From Piscinibacter gummiphilus (GTDB taxonomy: Bacteria; Pseudomonadota; Gammaproteobacteria; Burkholderiales; Burkholderiaceae_C), in the NCBI RefSeq assembly GCF_002116905.1, contig NZ_CP015118.1, forward strand, positions 5,518,001 to 5,582,000: a DNA stretch of 64,000 nt. Reading direction: 5' to 3'. Shown here piece by piece: positions 43,223 to 51,531 of this stretch. The translations under genes were made by a program, and so were the position numbers. The notes under the pieces are model-generated. The model searched no databases and was not told the DNA's origin. It saw nothing but the letters and a program-made list of their open reading frames with translations. Every line of letters starts with the position of its first letter. Positions within the stretch are counted from its first letter, which is position 1.

Positions 43223-44983
43223 ATGGCTCCACACACCACCGAACCGTCCGAGCAGGACACGACCGCGGACCGCAGCGCGGGCACGAACGGCCTCGCCGGC
43301 GTGGGCGCCCTGCTCGCCAGCGCCGCAGCGCTCGCGGCGTGCGGCGGGGGCGGCATGCGCGGCCCGCGCGGCCCCGAAGGTACCTCCGATCAAGCGAACC
43401 TGCCCGGCTCGGGCGGAGACGAACCGCCGCCCACCAGCACGCCGCCCACGCAGGTCGACGCCGCACGCTTCATGTCGCAGGCCACGTTCGGCGCCCGCTC
43501 GGCCGAGGAGATCGAGGCGTTGCGCACCGAAGGCTACGAGCACTGGCTCTGGGGCCAGTTCAACTCGACCACGATGTCCCACATGAGCTACCTCGACTGG
43601 CGCCGCGTCTCCGCCGAGGAGTTCCGCGTCAGCGACGACATGGCGTACGAGGCCATCTGGATGCAGTGGCTCAAGGGCGGCGACCAGCTGCGCGCCCGCG
43701 TGGCCTTCGCGCTGAGCCAGATCTTCGTGGTGTCCAACAGCTCGGGCGCCCTGCGCGCGTTCGGCATGGCCTCGTACATGGACATGCTCAACCGCGAGGC
43801 CTTCGGCAACTTCCGCACGCTGCTCAAGAGCGTCACGCTGCATCCGACCATGGGGTACTACCTCAACATGATCGGCAGCGAGAAGGAGAACGCGAAGCGG
43901 GGCATCCGCCCGAACGAGAACTACGCACGCGAGATCCTGCAGCTGTTCTCGATCGGCCTCGTGCGCCTCGACCTCGACGGCACCGTCATGCGCGACGGCG
44001 AGGGCCGCCCCGTGCCCACGTACGACGAGGACGTCGTCAAGGGGTTCGCGCGGGCCTTCACCGGCTGGTCCTCGCCGCGCGGCAAGAACTTCCACGACAT
44101 CGACGTGAACGTCGAGGAGAACTGGTACCTCCCGATGCGGTCGTACCCCGACTACCACACGCCCGAGAGCAAGCTGCTGCTCGACAGCTTCGTGATCCCG
44201 GCCGGCGGCACCTGCGAGTCGGACCTCGAAGTCGCCATCGACAACATCTTCAACCACCCGAACGTCGCGCCCTTCATCTGCCGCCAGCTGATCCAGCGCC
44301 TCGTCACCAGCAACCCGAGCCCGGCCTACCTGCGTGCCGTCTCGCTCGTGTTCAACAACAACGGCGCCGGCGTGCGCGGCGACCTGCGCGCGGTGGTGCG
44401 CGCGATCCTGCTGCACCCCGAGGCGCGCGATCCGTCCCTCGGCGCCAACGGCCGCTTCGGCAAGCAGCGCGAGCCGGTGCTGCGCTTCGCCAACTTCCTG
44501 CGCGCGCTGGGGGCCACCAGCACCAGCGGCCGCAACGACATCCACGAACTCGACGGGTCCGACAACTCGCTGGGCCAGAGCCCGCTGCTCGCGCCCACGG
44601 TGTTCAACTTCTTCAAGCCCGACTACGCCCAGGCCGGCCCCATCATGGACCAGGGCCTCGTGGCTCCCGAATTCCAGATCACCACCGAGACCACGCTCGT
44701 CGGCGGCCTCAACTTCTTCGCGCGCCTGATCAACAACGAAGGCTTCGGCAACGGCGAGAACCGCCTGCGCATCGACTACGCGCCGCTGCAGGCGCTGGCG
44801 GCCGACCCGTCCGCGCTCATCGCGCACCTCGACCTGCTGTTCTTCAACGGCCAGATGAGCGCGTCCACGCGCCAGCGCCTGGCCACGATGCTCGCGGCCA
44901 TTCCCGCGAACGACCCCAAGCGCCGGGTGAAGTCGGCGCTGATCGTCACGTCGCTGTCGCCCGACCACGTGATCCAGACCTGA
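43223..44983 (+). CDS. DUF1800 lipoprotein
   Basis: A 586-residue DUF1800-family protein. After about 19 residues (EQDTTADRSAG...) comes a hydrophobic segment ending LAACGGGG, a lipobox with a glycine-rich linker, so it should be a lipoprotein. The DUF1800 domain spans from about residue 70: RFMSQATFG, then the conserved RPNENYAREILQLFSIG (about 231-247) and HPNVAPFICRQLIQRLV. The function of DUF1800 is unknown. The next gene is a DUF1501 protein, its usual partner. ATG at 43223 was chosen because it leaves a proper signal sequence; an ATG at 43172 would add 17 residues. Confidence 0.9.
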   Translation: MAPHTTEPSEQDTTADRSAGTNGLAGVGALLASAAALAACGGGGMRGPRGPEGTSDQANLPGSGGDEPPPTSTPPTQVDAARFMSQATFGARSAEEIEALRTEGYEHWLWGQFNSTTMSHMSYLDWRRVSAEEFRVSDDMAYEAIWMQWLKGGDQLRARVAFALSQIFVVSNSSGALRAFGMASYMDMLNREAFGNFRTLLKSVTLHPTMGYYLNMIGSEKENAKRGIRPNENYAREILQLFSIGLVRLDLDGTVMRDGEGRPVPTYDEDVVKGFARAFTGWSSPRGKNFHDIDVNVEENWYLPMRSYPDYHTPESKLLLDSFVIPAGGTCESDLEVAIDNIFNHPNVAPFICRQLIQRLVTSNPSPAYLRAVSLVFNNNGAGVRGDLRAVVRAILLHPEARDPSLGANGRFGKQREPVLRFANFLRALGATSTSGRNDIHELDGSDNSLGQSPLLAPTVFNFFKPDYAQAGPIMDQGLVAPEFQITTETTLVGGLNFFARLINNEGFGNGENRLRIDYAPLQALAADPSALIAHLDLLFFNGQMSASTRQRLATMLAAIPANDPKRRVKSALIVTSLSPDHVIQT

Positions 44984-45004
44984 GCCGCACCGAAGGCCAC
45001 GACC

Positions 45005-46435
45005 ATGAAGAAGAAACACCTCCACTGCGCCGACGCCTACCCGCGCGCCACGTCCGACCTGATGCCGCACCTGCCGGATCCGGCACGGCGCTCGCTGCTG
45101 AAGATGATGGGCGCCACCGGCGCGATGGGCGCGGCCTCGCACCTGCTCGCCCCGCTCACGGCGCTCGCCCAGACCACCACGGGCTCCGACTACAAGGCGA
45201 TCGTCTGCCTGTTCATGTACGGCGGCAACGACGCGAACAACATGGTGGTGCCGCGCGACGCGACCGAGTACGCGCTGTACCGCACGGGCCGCACGAACCT
45301 CGCGCTGCAGCAGAACTCGCTGCTGCCGCTCACCACCACGCCGGTGGCCGAAGGCGCGACGGACCCGTCCCGCTACGGCCTGCACCCCGCCATGGCCGGC
45401 CTCGCGAACCTCTACACCCAGCAGAAGATGGCGGTGGTCGCCAACATCGGCCCGCTGATCGCACCCACCACGAAGGCGCAGTGGAACGCACGCTCGGTGC
45501 CGCTGCCGCAGGGCCTGTTCTCGCACAGCGACCAGCAGGACGCGTGGCAGAGCGCCATCTACGACACCATGGGCAAGACCGGCTGGGGCGGCCGGATGAT
45601 GGAACGGCTCATCGCCGAAGGCAGCGTCAACCGCGGCTATGCCTGCATCTCGATGGCGGGCGGCAACCTGTGGGAGACCGGTGACAGCAGCCTGCTCGCG
45701 TACAAGATGTCCTCGTCGGGCAATTTCGGCTTCGACTTCTACAAGGCCGGCAACACCACCGACCCGCTCACGCTGGCCATCCAGCAGACCCTGGCCGACC
45801 AGCGCAGCCACCTCTTCCACCAGGCCTGGCTCAGCACGATGGGCCGGTCCATCGACATGCAGCAGGTGCTGACCGCGGCATTGAAGTCGTCCACCGTGGG
45901 CACCACGTTCCCGAACAGCGACCTCGGCCGCCAGCTCAACACCGTGGCCAAGCTGATCTCGGCCCGGTCCAGCCTCGGGCTCAAGCGCCAGGTGTTCTTC
46001 GTGTCCATCGGCGGCTTCGACACCCACGGCGACGACCAGATGCAGCAGCAGAACCGCCTGTTCGGCGAGATCAGCCAGGCGGTCTCGGCCTTCTACCAGT
46101 CCACCGTGGACATGGGAATCGCGGACGGCGTCACGCTGTTCTCGGCCTCCGACTTCGGTCGCACCTTCGCCTCCAACGGCCAGGGCTCGGACCACGGCTG
46201 GGGCAGCCACCAGTTCGTGGTGGGCGGTGCCGTCAAGGGTGGCCAGGTGCTCGGCGCAGTGCCGAACCAGACGCTCAACGGTCCCGACGACACCGGCGCC
46301 GGCCGCTGGATCCCCACGCTGTCGTCCGACCAGATGTCCGCCGCGCTCGCGCGATGGTTCGGCGCGGACACCAGCGTGATCGGGACCGTGCTGCCCCACG
46401 CGTCCGCCTTCAACGCCCTCGACCTGCTGGCCTGA
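45005..46435 (+). CDS. DUF1501 protein, Tat-exported
   Basis: A 476-residue DUF1501-family protein. The N-terminus has a twin-arginine motif (ARRSLLKMMGATGAMG, about 28-42) followed by a hydrophobic stretch ending TALAQ, so export in folded form is likely. The body keeps the DUF1501 pattern: YKAIVCLFMYGGNDANNMVVP, FSHSDQQDAWQSA, and FVSIGGFDTHGDDQMQQQN, which resembles a sulfatase/alkaline-phosphatase fold metal site. It lies 21 bases after DUF1800 and before the cytochrome, forming one operon. Activity unknown. Confidence 0.9.
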   Translation: MKKKHLHCADAYPRATSDLMPHLPDPARRSLLKMMGATGAMGAASHLLAPLTALAQTTTGSDYKAIVCLFMYGGNDANNMVVPRDATEYALYRTGRTNLALQQNSLLPLTTTPVAEGATDPSRYGLHPAMAGLANLYTQQKMAVVANIGPLIAPTTKAQWNARSVPLPQGLFSHSDQQDAWQSAIYDTMGKTGWGGRMMERLIAEGSVNRGYACISMAGGNLWETGDSSLLAYKMSSSGNFGFDFYKAGNTTDPLTLAIQQTLADQRSHLFHQAWLSTMGRSIDMQQVLTAALKSSTVGTTFPNSDLGRQLNTVAKLISARSSLGLKRQVFFVSIGGFDTHGDDQMQQQNRLFGEISQAVSAFYQSTVDMGIADGVTLFSASDFGRTFASNGQGSDHGWGSHQFVVGGAVKGGQVLGAVPNQTLNGPDDTGAGRWIPTLSSDQMSAALARWFGADTSVIGTVLPHASAFNALDLLA

Positions 46436-46467
46436 CCCCCTCCACCGATCACCTCCTCCGAACGACC

Positions 46468-47289
46468 ATGCACCACGCCCTCCGCTCCACCTTCGCTTCC
46501 GCCACGCTGCTGGCCCTCGCCGCCGCCGCGTCGCCCGCCTGGGCCCAGGCCGCGGGCGACGTCGCCCGCGGCAAGCTGCTGTTCGAGGACACGGCCGCCA
46601 CGTCGGGGGTCAGCACCCTCACGTCGAGCTGCACCGGCTGCCACCAGACCGTGCAGAACCGCCGCATCGCAGTGGGCGGCAGCGCCACGGCCCAGATCGA
46701 GCCCGACACCGCGTACACCGACATCGTCCGGGCCATCGGCTCCGTCAGCCAGATGACCCAGTTCAACGCGCTGGACGCCGACGACGTGCGAGACCTCGCG
46801 GCCTACATCGCCGACACCGCCCACGTCGACAAGACCACGCTCACCTTCACGTCCTCCGGCGTGAACACGGCCGCCGCCGCGCAGACGGTGACGCTGAAGT
46901 CGCCCACGGCGCCCTTCGCGCCGCTGATCGTGCGCAACATCGCCATCGCCGGCACCGGCGTGGGCAACTTCACCCGCACCTTCACGTGCGACAGCAAGAC
47001 CTTCACGGCCGGCGAGTCGTGTACCTTCTCGGTCACCTACGACCCGCGCGACAACGTGAACTCCAACCCCGTGCTGACCGTGACCCTGCGTGACGGCACC
47101 ACAGGAACCGACTACAACCGCCGGGTGCAACTCCAGGGCAGCATCTCGGGCACCACGCCCACCACCCCCACGACCCCGACCACGCCGACGACCTCGTCGG
47201 ACTCGGGTGGCGGCGCCGCGGGCTTCGGCCTGCTGGCCCTGCTGGCCGCGGCCACCGGCGTGCTGGGCGTGCGCCGCCGCCGCGCCTGA
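46468..47289 (+). CDS. c-type cytochrome with Ig-like domain and GG-CTERM-like tail
   Basis: A 273-residue exported protein. A signal peptide (ends AWAQA) is followed by one haem site CTGCH (about 52-56). A later domain (about 115-225) has the choice-of-anchor D/Ig-like pattern, with a cysteine pair FTCDSK...ESCTFSV. A Thr-Pro-rich linker (TTPTTPTTP) leads to SGGGAAGFGLLALLAAATGVLGVRRRR, i.e. a GG motif, one hydrophobic helix and an Arg cluster: the form of a C-terminal sorting tail of the GlyGly-CTERM type. It is probably anchored to, or processed at, the cell surface, where it may carry electrons for the DUF1800/DUF1501 pair. Confidence 0.85.
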   Translation: MHHALRSTFASATLLALAAAASPAWAQAAGDVARGKLLFEDTAATSGVSTLTSSCTGCHQTVQNRRIAVGGSATAQIEPDTAYTDIVRAIGSVSQMTQFNALDADDVRDLAAYIADTAHVDKTTLTFTSSGVNTAAAAQTVTLKSPTAPFAPLIVRNIAIAGTGVGNFTRTFTCDSKTFTAGESCTFSVTYDPRDNVNSNPVLTVTLRDGTTGTDYNRRVQLQGSISGTTPTTPTTPTTPTTSSDSGGGAAGFGLLALLAAATGVLGVRRRRA

Positions 47290-47303
47290 CCGGCCACACC
47301 GCC

Positions 47304-47534
47304 ATGGACACGCCCGACCGCTGCCCCCGCTGTGGTGGCGGGTTCGTGTGCGAGGCGGCCACGGCACTGCAGTCGCCGTGTGCGTGTTTCGCGGTGAGGC
47401 TGTCGGACGGCGCACGCGCCGCGCTGCGCGAGCGCTACACCACGTGCGTGTGCGTGCCGTGCCTGCGGGCGGTGCAGGCCGAGTTCGAGGTCACGCCGCC
47501 GCAGGCACCCTCGCCGCCGCCACCCGGGCAGTGA
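47304..47534 (+). CDS. Cysteine-rich CWC-family small protein
   Basis: A 76-residue protein of the cysteine-rich CWC type. The spacing CPRCGG...C...CACF...TCVCVPCL gives eight cysteines, a likely metal (zinc) site, and the end is Pro-rich. The family has no known role. It is 14 bases after the cytochrome gene and overlaps the converging AraC gene by 44 bases at its 3' end, so the last coding bases of both genes are shared on opposite strands. Confidence 0.8.
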   Translation: MDTPDRCPRCGGGFVCEAATALQSPCACFAVRLSDGARAALRERYTTCVCVPCLRAVQAEFEVTPPQAPSPPPPGQ

Positions 47535-48501
47535 GCCGCGGGCGCGGCTCGCCGCGCACCCGGGCCACGGTGTCGCTCGGCGATTCGCCGAACACCGCCC
47601 GGTAGTTCGACGCGAACCGCCCGAGGTGGTTGAAGCCCCAGTGCAATGCGGTGTCGGTCACGGAGCGGGTGTTGCCCGGGTCGGCCAGTTCCACGTAGAC
47701 GCGGTTGAACCGCGCCATCGTGAGCCAGCGCTTGGGCGGCATGCCCACGCCCTGGCGCATCGCGTGTTCCACGAGGCGTTCGGAGGCGGCGCACAGCCGG
47801 CTCAGCGCCGCGGCGTCGATCTCGGCGCTCTGCGCACCCTGGCGGGCCACCGACTCCACCACCTCCATGATGCGCCGGCGTGTGCGCGCGCCGCGCGGCT
47901 CCGGGGTGCTGGGGGCGTGGGCCAGGGCCTCGGTGAGGGCGTCCAGCAGGGCCAGGTCGCAGTACAGCTGCGTCTCGGGGTCGGCGACGGGCTCGGACGC
48001 GAGGCGGTAGCCCGTCTCGATCTGCTCGAGCACCTGGCGGGTCAGCGCGGGGTCGGGTTCGAACTGCGCGCACCCGGCCACCGGGATGGCCAGCTCGCGG
48101 CCCAGGCGCCCCACGGCGTGGGCCTGCAGGTCCTCGCGCGTGACCGTCACCGTGTGCCAGCAGGCCGCATGCGTGGTGACGTAGTCGATGGACGCCCCTT
48201 CGGCGTACACCTGCAGCGCGTGGGGTGGCAAGGGGCGCCCGTTCAGGAACACCTCCCCGCGCCGCATGGGCGCGAGGCTGATGGTCAGCGCGCCCGGGTG
48301 CAGCACCCCCTGGGCGTAGACGGCGCAGCCGTAGTCGCCCGCGCCCACGGCGAAGCGTGGCCCGGTGCGGTTGCGCACCCGGATCTCGAGGTCGCCCGCA
48401 CCGAGCAGGCGATGTTCGATGCGTGACTGGTGGACCACATCGCGCAGGGCCTCGGGATCGAAGCTCGTGTACGTGCGGTCGGCATAGTGGTGACGTCCCA
48501 T
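47491..48501 (-). CDS. AraC-family regulator
   Basis: A 336-residue regulator with a C-terminal AraC/XylS helix-turn-helix pair (about 240-315): PPKRWLTMARFNRVYVEL and TALHWGFNHLGRFASNYRAVFGESP. The N-terminal 230 residues resemble the ligand-sensing AraC-binding-like region seen in regulators of aromatic or fatty acid metabolism. ATG at 48501 is supported by AGGGAG on the minus strand. A second AraC gene of the same subtype lies divergent at 48743; whether they cross-regulate is not known. Confidence 0.9.
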   Translation of the reverse strand: MGRHHYADRTYTSFDPEALRDVVHQSRIEHRLLGAGDLEIRVRNRTGPRFAVGAGDYGCAVYAQGVLHPGALTISLAPMRRGEVFLNGRPLPPHALQVYAEGASIDYVTTHAACWHTVTVTREDLQAHAVGRLGRELAIPVAGCAQFEPDPALTRQVLEQIETGYRLASEPVADPETQLYCDLALLDALTEALAHAPSTPEPRGARTRRRIMEVVESVARQGAQSAEIDAAALSRLCAASERLVEHAMRQGVGMPPKRWLTMARFNRVYVELADPGNTRSVTDTALHWGFNHLGRFASNYRAVFGESPSDTVARVRGEPRPRLTARVAAARVPAAA

Positions 48502-48704
48502 GGTGTCGCTCCCTGCGGCCATGCGGCCGTAACGCCGGGTGGGTGCCTGCACGGAAACCGTGCAGCCCGGGGGACATGGGATGTCCGGGCCCGCCCTGGC
48601 GCGCAAAGCTTAGTACACACTCACGTTTTTGTGGAACTATTTGGCGGCCCGGGCGTGGGGGTTGTCCCTGCGGAATGCGGATAGTCGCGGCCGGGAGGGG
48701 ACTT

Positions 48705-48725
48705 CTAGACTGAACTTCCCTAGAC
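48705..48725 (+). promoter_or_regulatory. CTAGAC direct repeat before the AraC gene
   Basis: CTAGAC occurs at 48705-48710 and 48720-48725, 18 to 33 bases before the start codon of the AraC gene. AraC-type proteins often bind direct repeats; the short length leaves chance occurrence possible. Confidence 0.35.
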
Positions 48726-48742
48726 CACTGCGAGGACCTCTC

Positions 48743-49657
48743 ATGTCCACAGCCCTTCACGCCACCGACATGCCGGTGCGGGACGAAACGGTCGACGACC
48801 ACGGGCAAAGCCCGATTCTGCACACCGCATTCGAGACCGAACGGCTCGATCCCATGCGGCTCGAGACGGCGGACCACCTGCCGATCCGCGCGTTCCGGCT
48901 CCTGAGCCCGGGCCCACGGCGCCTGTCGCACCGCTCGTGCGACGACGGCAACCAGCAGGTGCACCTCCTGCAGATCGACGCCGCCGTGTACCTGGAGCTC
49001 GACCTGCCGCCGGGCAGCCGCTATCGCCTGTGGGCCGAGCGTGCCGAGGGGCTCTACGTCGACAACGAACCGGCCACCGTCGGTGCGGTGTTCGAGTCCG
49101 CGCTGGGCGGCCCGCTGCGCATCGTCAGCCGCCACGCCTTCTCGCTCGACCTGGTGTCGCGCCGCCTGCCCGCGGTGTCGGGCGCCACGCCCCAGGCGCC
49201 GTCGAACCTCGACGCCGACGCCCGGCAGTCGGTGCGCCAGCTGCTCGACGTGGCCCGTTCGCTGTGGATCACCCCGCCCACCGCCCCGCGCCGCCGCTCG
49301 CCGGCCTCCAACGTGCTGGAAGTGGTCGAGCGGGTGCTCGCCGAGCAGCCGTACGGCACGCTGCACCCGTCCGACTTCGCGCAGCCGGCCGGCATCTCCG
49401 TCCGGTCGCTGGAACGTGCGCTGCAGCGTTCCTACGCGATGGGGCCGAAGCGATGGATCACCACCACACGCCTCAACACCGCCCACCGCCACCTGAGCGA
49501 CCCGGGGCCCGACGACCGCACCGTCGCCCAGATCGCGCGGCGCTGCGGCTTCCAGCACGCCGGGCGTTTCTCGCAGGCGTACCGGGCGCTGTTCGGGGAC
49601 TACCCCCACGACGTGCTGGCCCCATCCACCCCCCACGGGAGCACCGGCACGCGCTGA
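48743..49657 (+). CDS. AraC-family regulator, second of a divergent pair
   Basis: A 304-residue regulator. The C-terminal AraC domain (about 205-290) contains GISVRSLERALQRSYAMGPKRW and CGFQHAGRFSQAYRALFGDYP, with a weaker relation in the N-terminal part to the divergent partner. ATG at 48743 has GAGGA upstream. The 241-base intergenic region between the two AraC genes contains CTAGAC twice, at 48705-48710 and 48720-48725, 15 bases apart. Confidence 0.9.
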   Translation: MSTALHATDMPVRDETVDDHGQSPILHTAFETERLDPMRLETADHLPIRAFRLLSPGPRRLSHRSCDDGNQQVHLLQIDAAVYLELDLPPGSRYRLWAERAEGLYVDNEPATVGAVFESALGGPLRIVSRHAFSLDLVSRRLPAVSGATPQAPSNLDADARQSVRQLLDVARSLWITPPTAPRRRSPASNVLEVVERVLAEQPYGTLHPSDFAQPAGISVRSLERALQRSYAMGPKRWITTTRLNTAHRHLSDPGPDDRTVAQIARRCGFQHAGRFSQAYRALFGDYPHDVLAPSTPHGSTGTR

Positions 49658-49674
49658 CGCCGGACCGGGCGAGG

Positions 49675-50256
49675 TCAGAAGCGGTAGCCGTAGCGCAACT
49701 GCAGGAAATCCTCGCCCGGGTTGGGCTCCTTGATGCCGGCGTTCGAGAAATGCTGCAGCCGCAGCGTCACCTCGTGCGCACCGCGCTCGCCGAAGCGCCG
49801 CCCCACGGCCAGGTGGTCGCCGAAGTTGAACGTCGTGCTGAAGCGCTTGTCGTCACTGCGATAGATCGGCAGCAGCAGGTTGGCGCCGATGCCCAGTTCC
49901 CCGAACCAGCCGGTGTCGCCACCGCCCGGGTACAGGCGCAGCACCGGCGTGATGCCCACCTGCGTGACCCACGCGTGCGCACTGCTGCCGCCGGCATCGC
50001 TCGCCCAGCGACCGAACGACACCTCCCAGTAGCCGGTGAACCGGCCCCAGCCGAGGTCGCGACGCCAGGACCAGTCCCACGTGAGCCCCAGGACGGCGGC
50101 ATTGGCGTGTTCCGCGGCGCCCGCTTGCACGAACGCCGAGGTGGGTTGCCACCACGGGCGCGCGGCCTCGGCCGAGGCAGGCCCGGGCAGCAGCAGCAGA
50201 CCGCAGAAGGTGAGAACGACGGGGCGAAGGAACGCTGGGGCAGGGGACTTCTTCAT
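49675..50256 (-). CDS. pagL: Lipid A 3-O-deacylase (PagL-like)
   Basis: A 193-residue outer-membrane barrel enzyme that removes the 3-O acyl chain from lipid A. A signal peptide ends near PASAEA. The active-site motif is LQHFSNAGI, giving His169 and Ser171, with acidic residues Glu182/Asp183 in PNPGEDF at about the expected distance. The C-terminal strand ends in Tyr-Arg-Phe, suited to outer-membrane assembly. Lipid A deacylation alters endotoxin stimulation and membrane permeability. Single gene with no neighbouring lipid A genes. Confidence 0.9.
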   Translation of the reverse strand: MKKSPAPAFLRPVVLTFCGLLLLPGPASAEAARPWWQPTSAFVQAGAAEHANAAVLGLTWDWSWRRDLGWGRFTGYWEVSFGRWASDAGGSSAHAWVTQVGITPVLRLYPGGGDTGWFGELGIGANLLLPIYRSDDKRFSTTFNFGDHLAVGRRFGERGAHEVTLRLQHFSNAGIKEPNPGEDFLQLRYGYRF

Positions 50257-50405
50257 GCACGGCAGCGTCGCAGGATCGCTTCCGTGGCGAATCACCCGGG
50301 GGATCCACCCTCGGCATCCCGGAAGCGGCGCCTGACACTAGGCCGATCGACCGATCGGCACTTCCGCCGAGGCAATCCGAGGTCCCTCCGCGGAGGGGAC
50401 GGGAT

Positions 50406-50594
50406 TCAGGAGCCCGACACCACCGCGCAGAGCATGTCGGCGGCGGCGACGAGCATCGCGTCGCCCGTGGGCACCACCTGCGCCACCGGACCGGCGGACG
50501 CGGCCCCCGCGTCCTGCGCCATGAGCGTCAACGCGCCCGCCACGGCCAGGGCGGCGGTGGCGGCAACGAGGGCGTGACGGTTCAGGGTGCTCAT
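50406..50594 (-). CDS. Small exported protein, 62 residues
   Basis: ATG at 50594 opens a 62-residue frame: a basic start (STLNRHALV), a hydrophobic core (AATAALAVAGALTLMAQ) and cleavage likely near AGAASA, leaving a mature peptide of about 30 residues with a single cysteine (DMLCAVVSGS). Possibly an unrecognised small envelope protein. Nothing in the neighbourhood names its role. Confidence 0.5.
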   Translation of the reverse strand: MSTLNRHALVAATAALAVAGALTLMAQDAGAASAGPVAQVVPTGDAMLVAAADMLCAVVSGS

Positions 50595-50797
50595 GGCGGT
50601 CTCTCGGGAAAAGGGGGTTGGCTCAGGGTGAACTTTAGGTGGCCCGGCCCTCGGGAAAAAGACCTTCTTCCGGAACACGCTGTTGCGGCGATCGCAACAA
50701 ACCCCCTCCAAAGACCTAGCCCGCGATGGCCCCGCGGCGAAACGACCGCGCCGCGGGTTTCCTGCACGATGGCGGCTTCCCCACTCCGGAGACCGAC

Positions 50798-51310
50798 ATG
50801 GCCGGCCTGACCTCCCTCGGCATCGTGCACACCGCCATCAGCCTGGTCGCCGTCGCGGCCGGCATCGCGGCCCTGGTGAAACACCACCACATCCTCGACA
50901 CCACACCGTCCGGCCGCGTCTACCTGTGGGGCACGGTGCTCACCTGCATCACCGGCTTCGGCATCTTCCAGCACGGCGGATTCGGCAAGCCGCACGCGCT
51001 CGGCGTGATCACGCTGCTCGTGCTGGCCCTGGCCTGGGTGGCCGGACACACGGCCCTCTTCGGGCGGGCCTCGGCAGGGATCGCGTCGATCAGCTATTCG
51101 CTCACGCTGTTCTTCCACAGCATCCCGGGCATGACCGAAACCTCGACCCGCCTGCCGGTGAGCGCCCCGCTCGCCTCCGGCCCTGACGATCCGGGCCTGC
51201 AGGCGGCCGTGGGCATCGCGTTCCTCGTGTTCCTCGCGGGGGCGGCGCTCCAGATCCGTGACCTGCGCCGGCGGACCTCCGCCCGCCCGGGTGCGGTGCC
51301 CGCGGCCTGA
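50798..51310 (+). CDS. Four-span membrane protein of unknown function
   Basis: A 170-residue protein with about four hydrophobic helices: about 6-26, 42-60, 66-87 and 135-152. His-rich stretch VKHHHIL follows helix 1, and FQHGGFGKPHALG contains two more His, which could bind metal or haem. GGAG lies 9 bases before the ATG. I do not recognise a family. It ends at the base of the terminator shared with the MHS transporter gene. Confidence 0.75.
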   Translation: MAGLTSLGIVHTAISLVAVAAGIAALVKHHHILDTTPSGRVYLWGTVLTCITGFGIFQHGGFGKPHALGVITLLVLALAWVAGHTALFGRASAGIASISYSLTLFFHSIPGMTETSTRLPVSAPLASGPDDPGLQAAVGIAFLVFLAGAALQIRDLRRRTSARPGAVPAA

Positions 51311-51353
51311 AAAAGCAAGCGGGCCGGTGCGCCCTTCGGCAGCACCGGCCCGC
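51310..51353 (-). terminator. Terminator after the MHS transporter and its small companion
   Basis: GCGGGCCGGTGC (51319-51330) and GCACCGGCCCGC (51342-51353) form a perfect 12-bp stem; read on the minus strand it is followed by TTGCTTTTTCA. It serves the genes at 51383-53202, and on the plus strand its A-run overlaps the stop codon of the membrane gene. Confidence 0.9.
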
Positions 51354-51382
51354 ATCCGGACGAGGGATCGTCCGGGGTCTGG

Positions 51383-51526
51383 CTACGGATTCGACGCGCT
51401 CGAGGCGGCGTGGGGTGCCACGTCGATGCCGTGTTTCTCTCCGCTGATGTCCACGTCACCGCCCTTGGAGAGCAGCCACATGGCCAGCGCAGCGAACACG
51501 AGGAATCCCACAACGATCTTCCACAT
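51383..51526 (-). CDS. 47-residue single-span protein, companion of MHS transporter
   Basis: ATG at 51526 to TAG at 51383-51385 gives 47 residues: a helix (about 4-19, IVVGFLVFAALAMWLL) and a charged tail with KGGDVDISGEKHGIDV. It starts 5 bases after the transporter stop and ends before a strong terminator, so it is almost certainly co-transcribed. Small proteins of this form adjoin transporters in Burkholderiales as I recall, but I cannot confirm. It may stabilise or regulate the transporter. Confidence 0.65.
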   Translation of the reverse strand: MWKIVVGFLVFAALAMWLLSKGGDVDISGEKHGIDVAPHAASSASNP

Positions 51527-51531
51527 CTCGA

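Noticed and set aside
42476..46399. 1307-codon open frame on the minus strand across the DUF1800/DUF1501 region
   Set aside because: It is a GC-driven shadow of the plus-strand genes; its translation is low-complexity Arg/His/Val-rich sequence with no domain, while the plus-strand frames have clear families and signal sequences.
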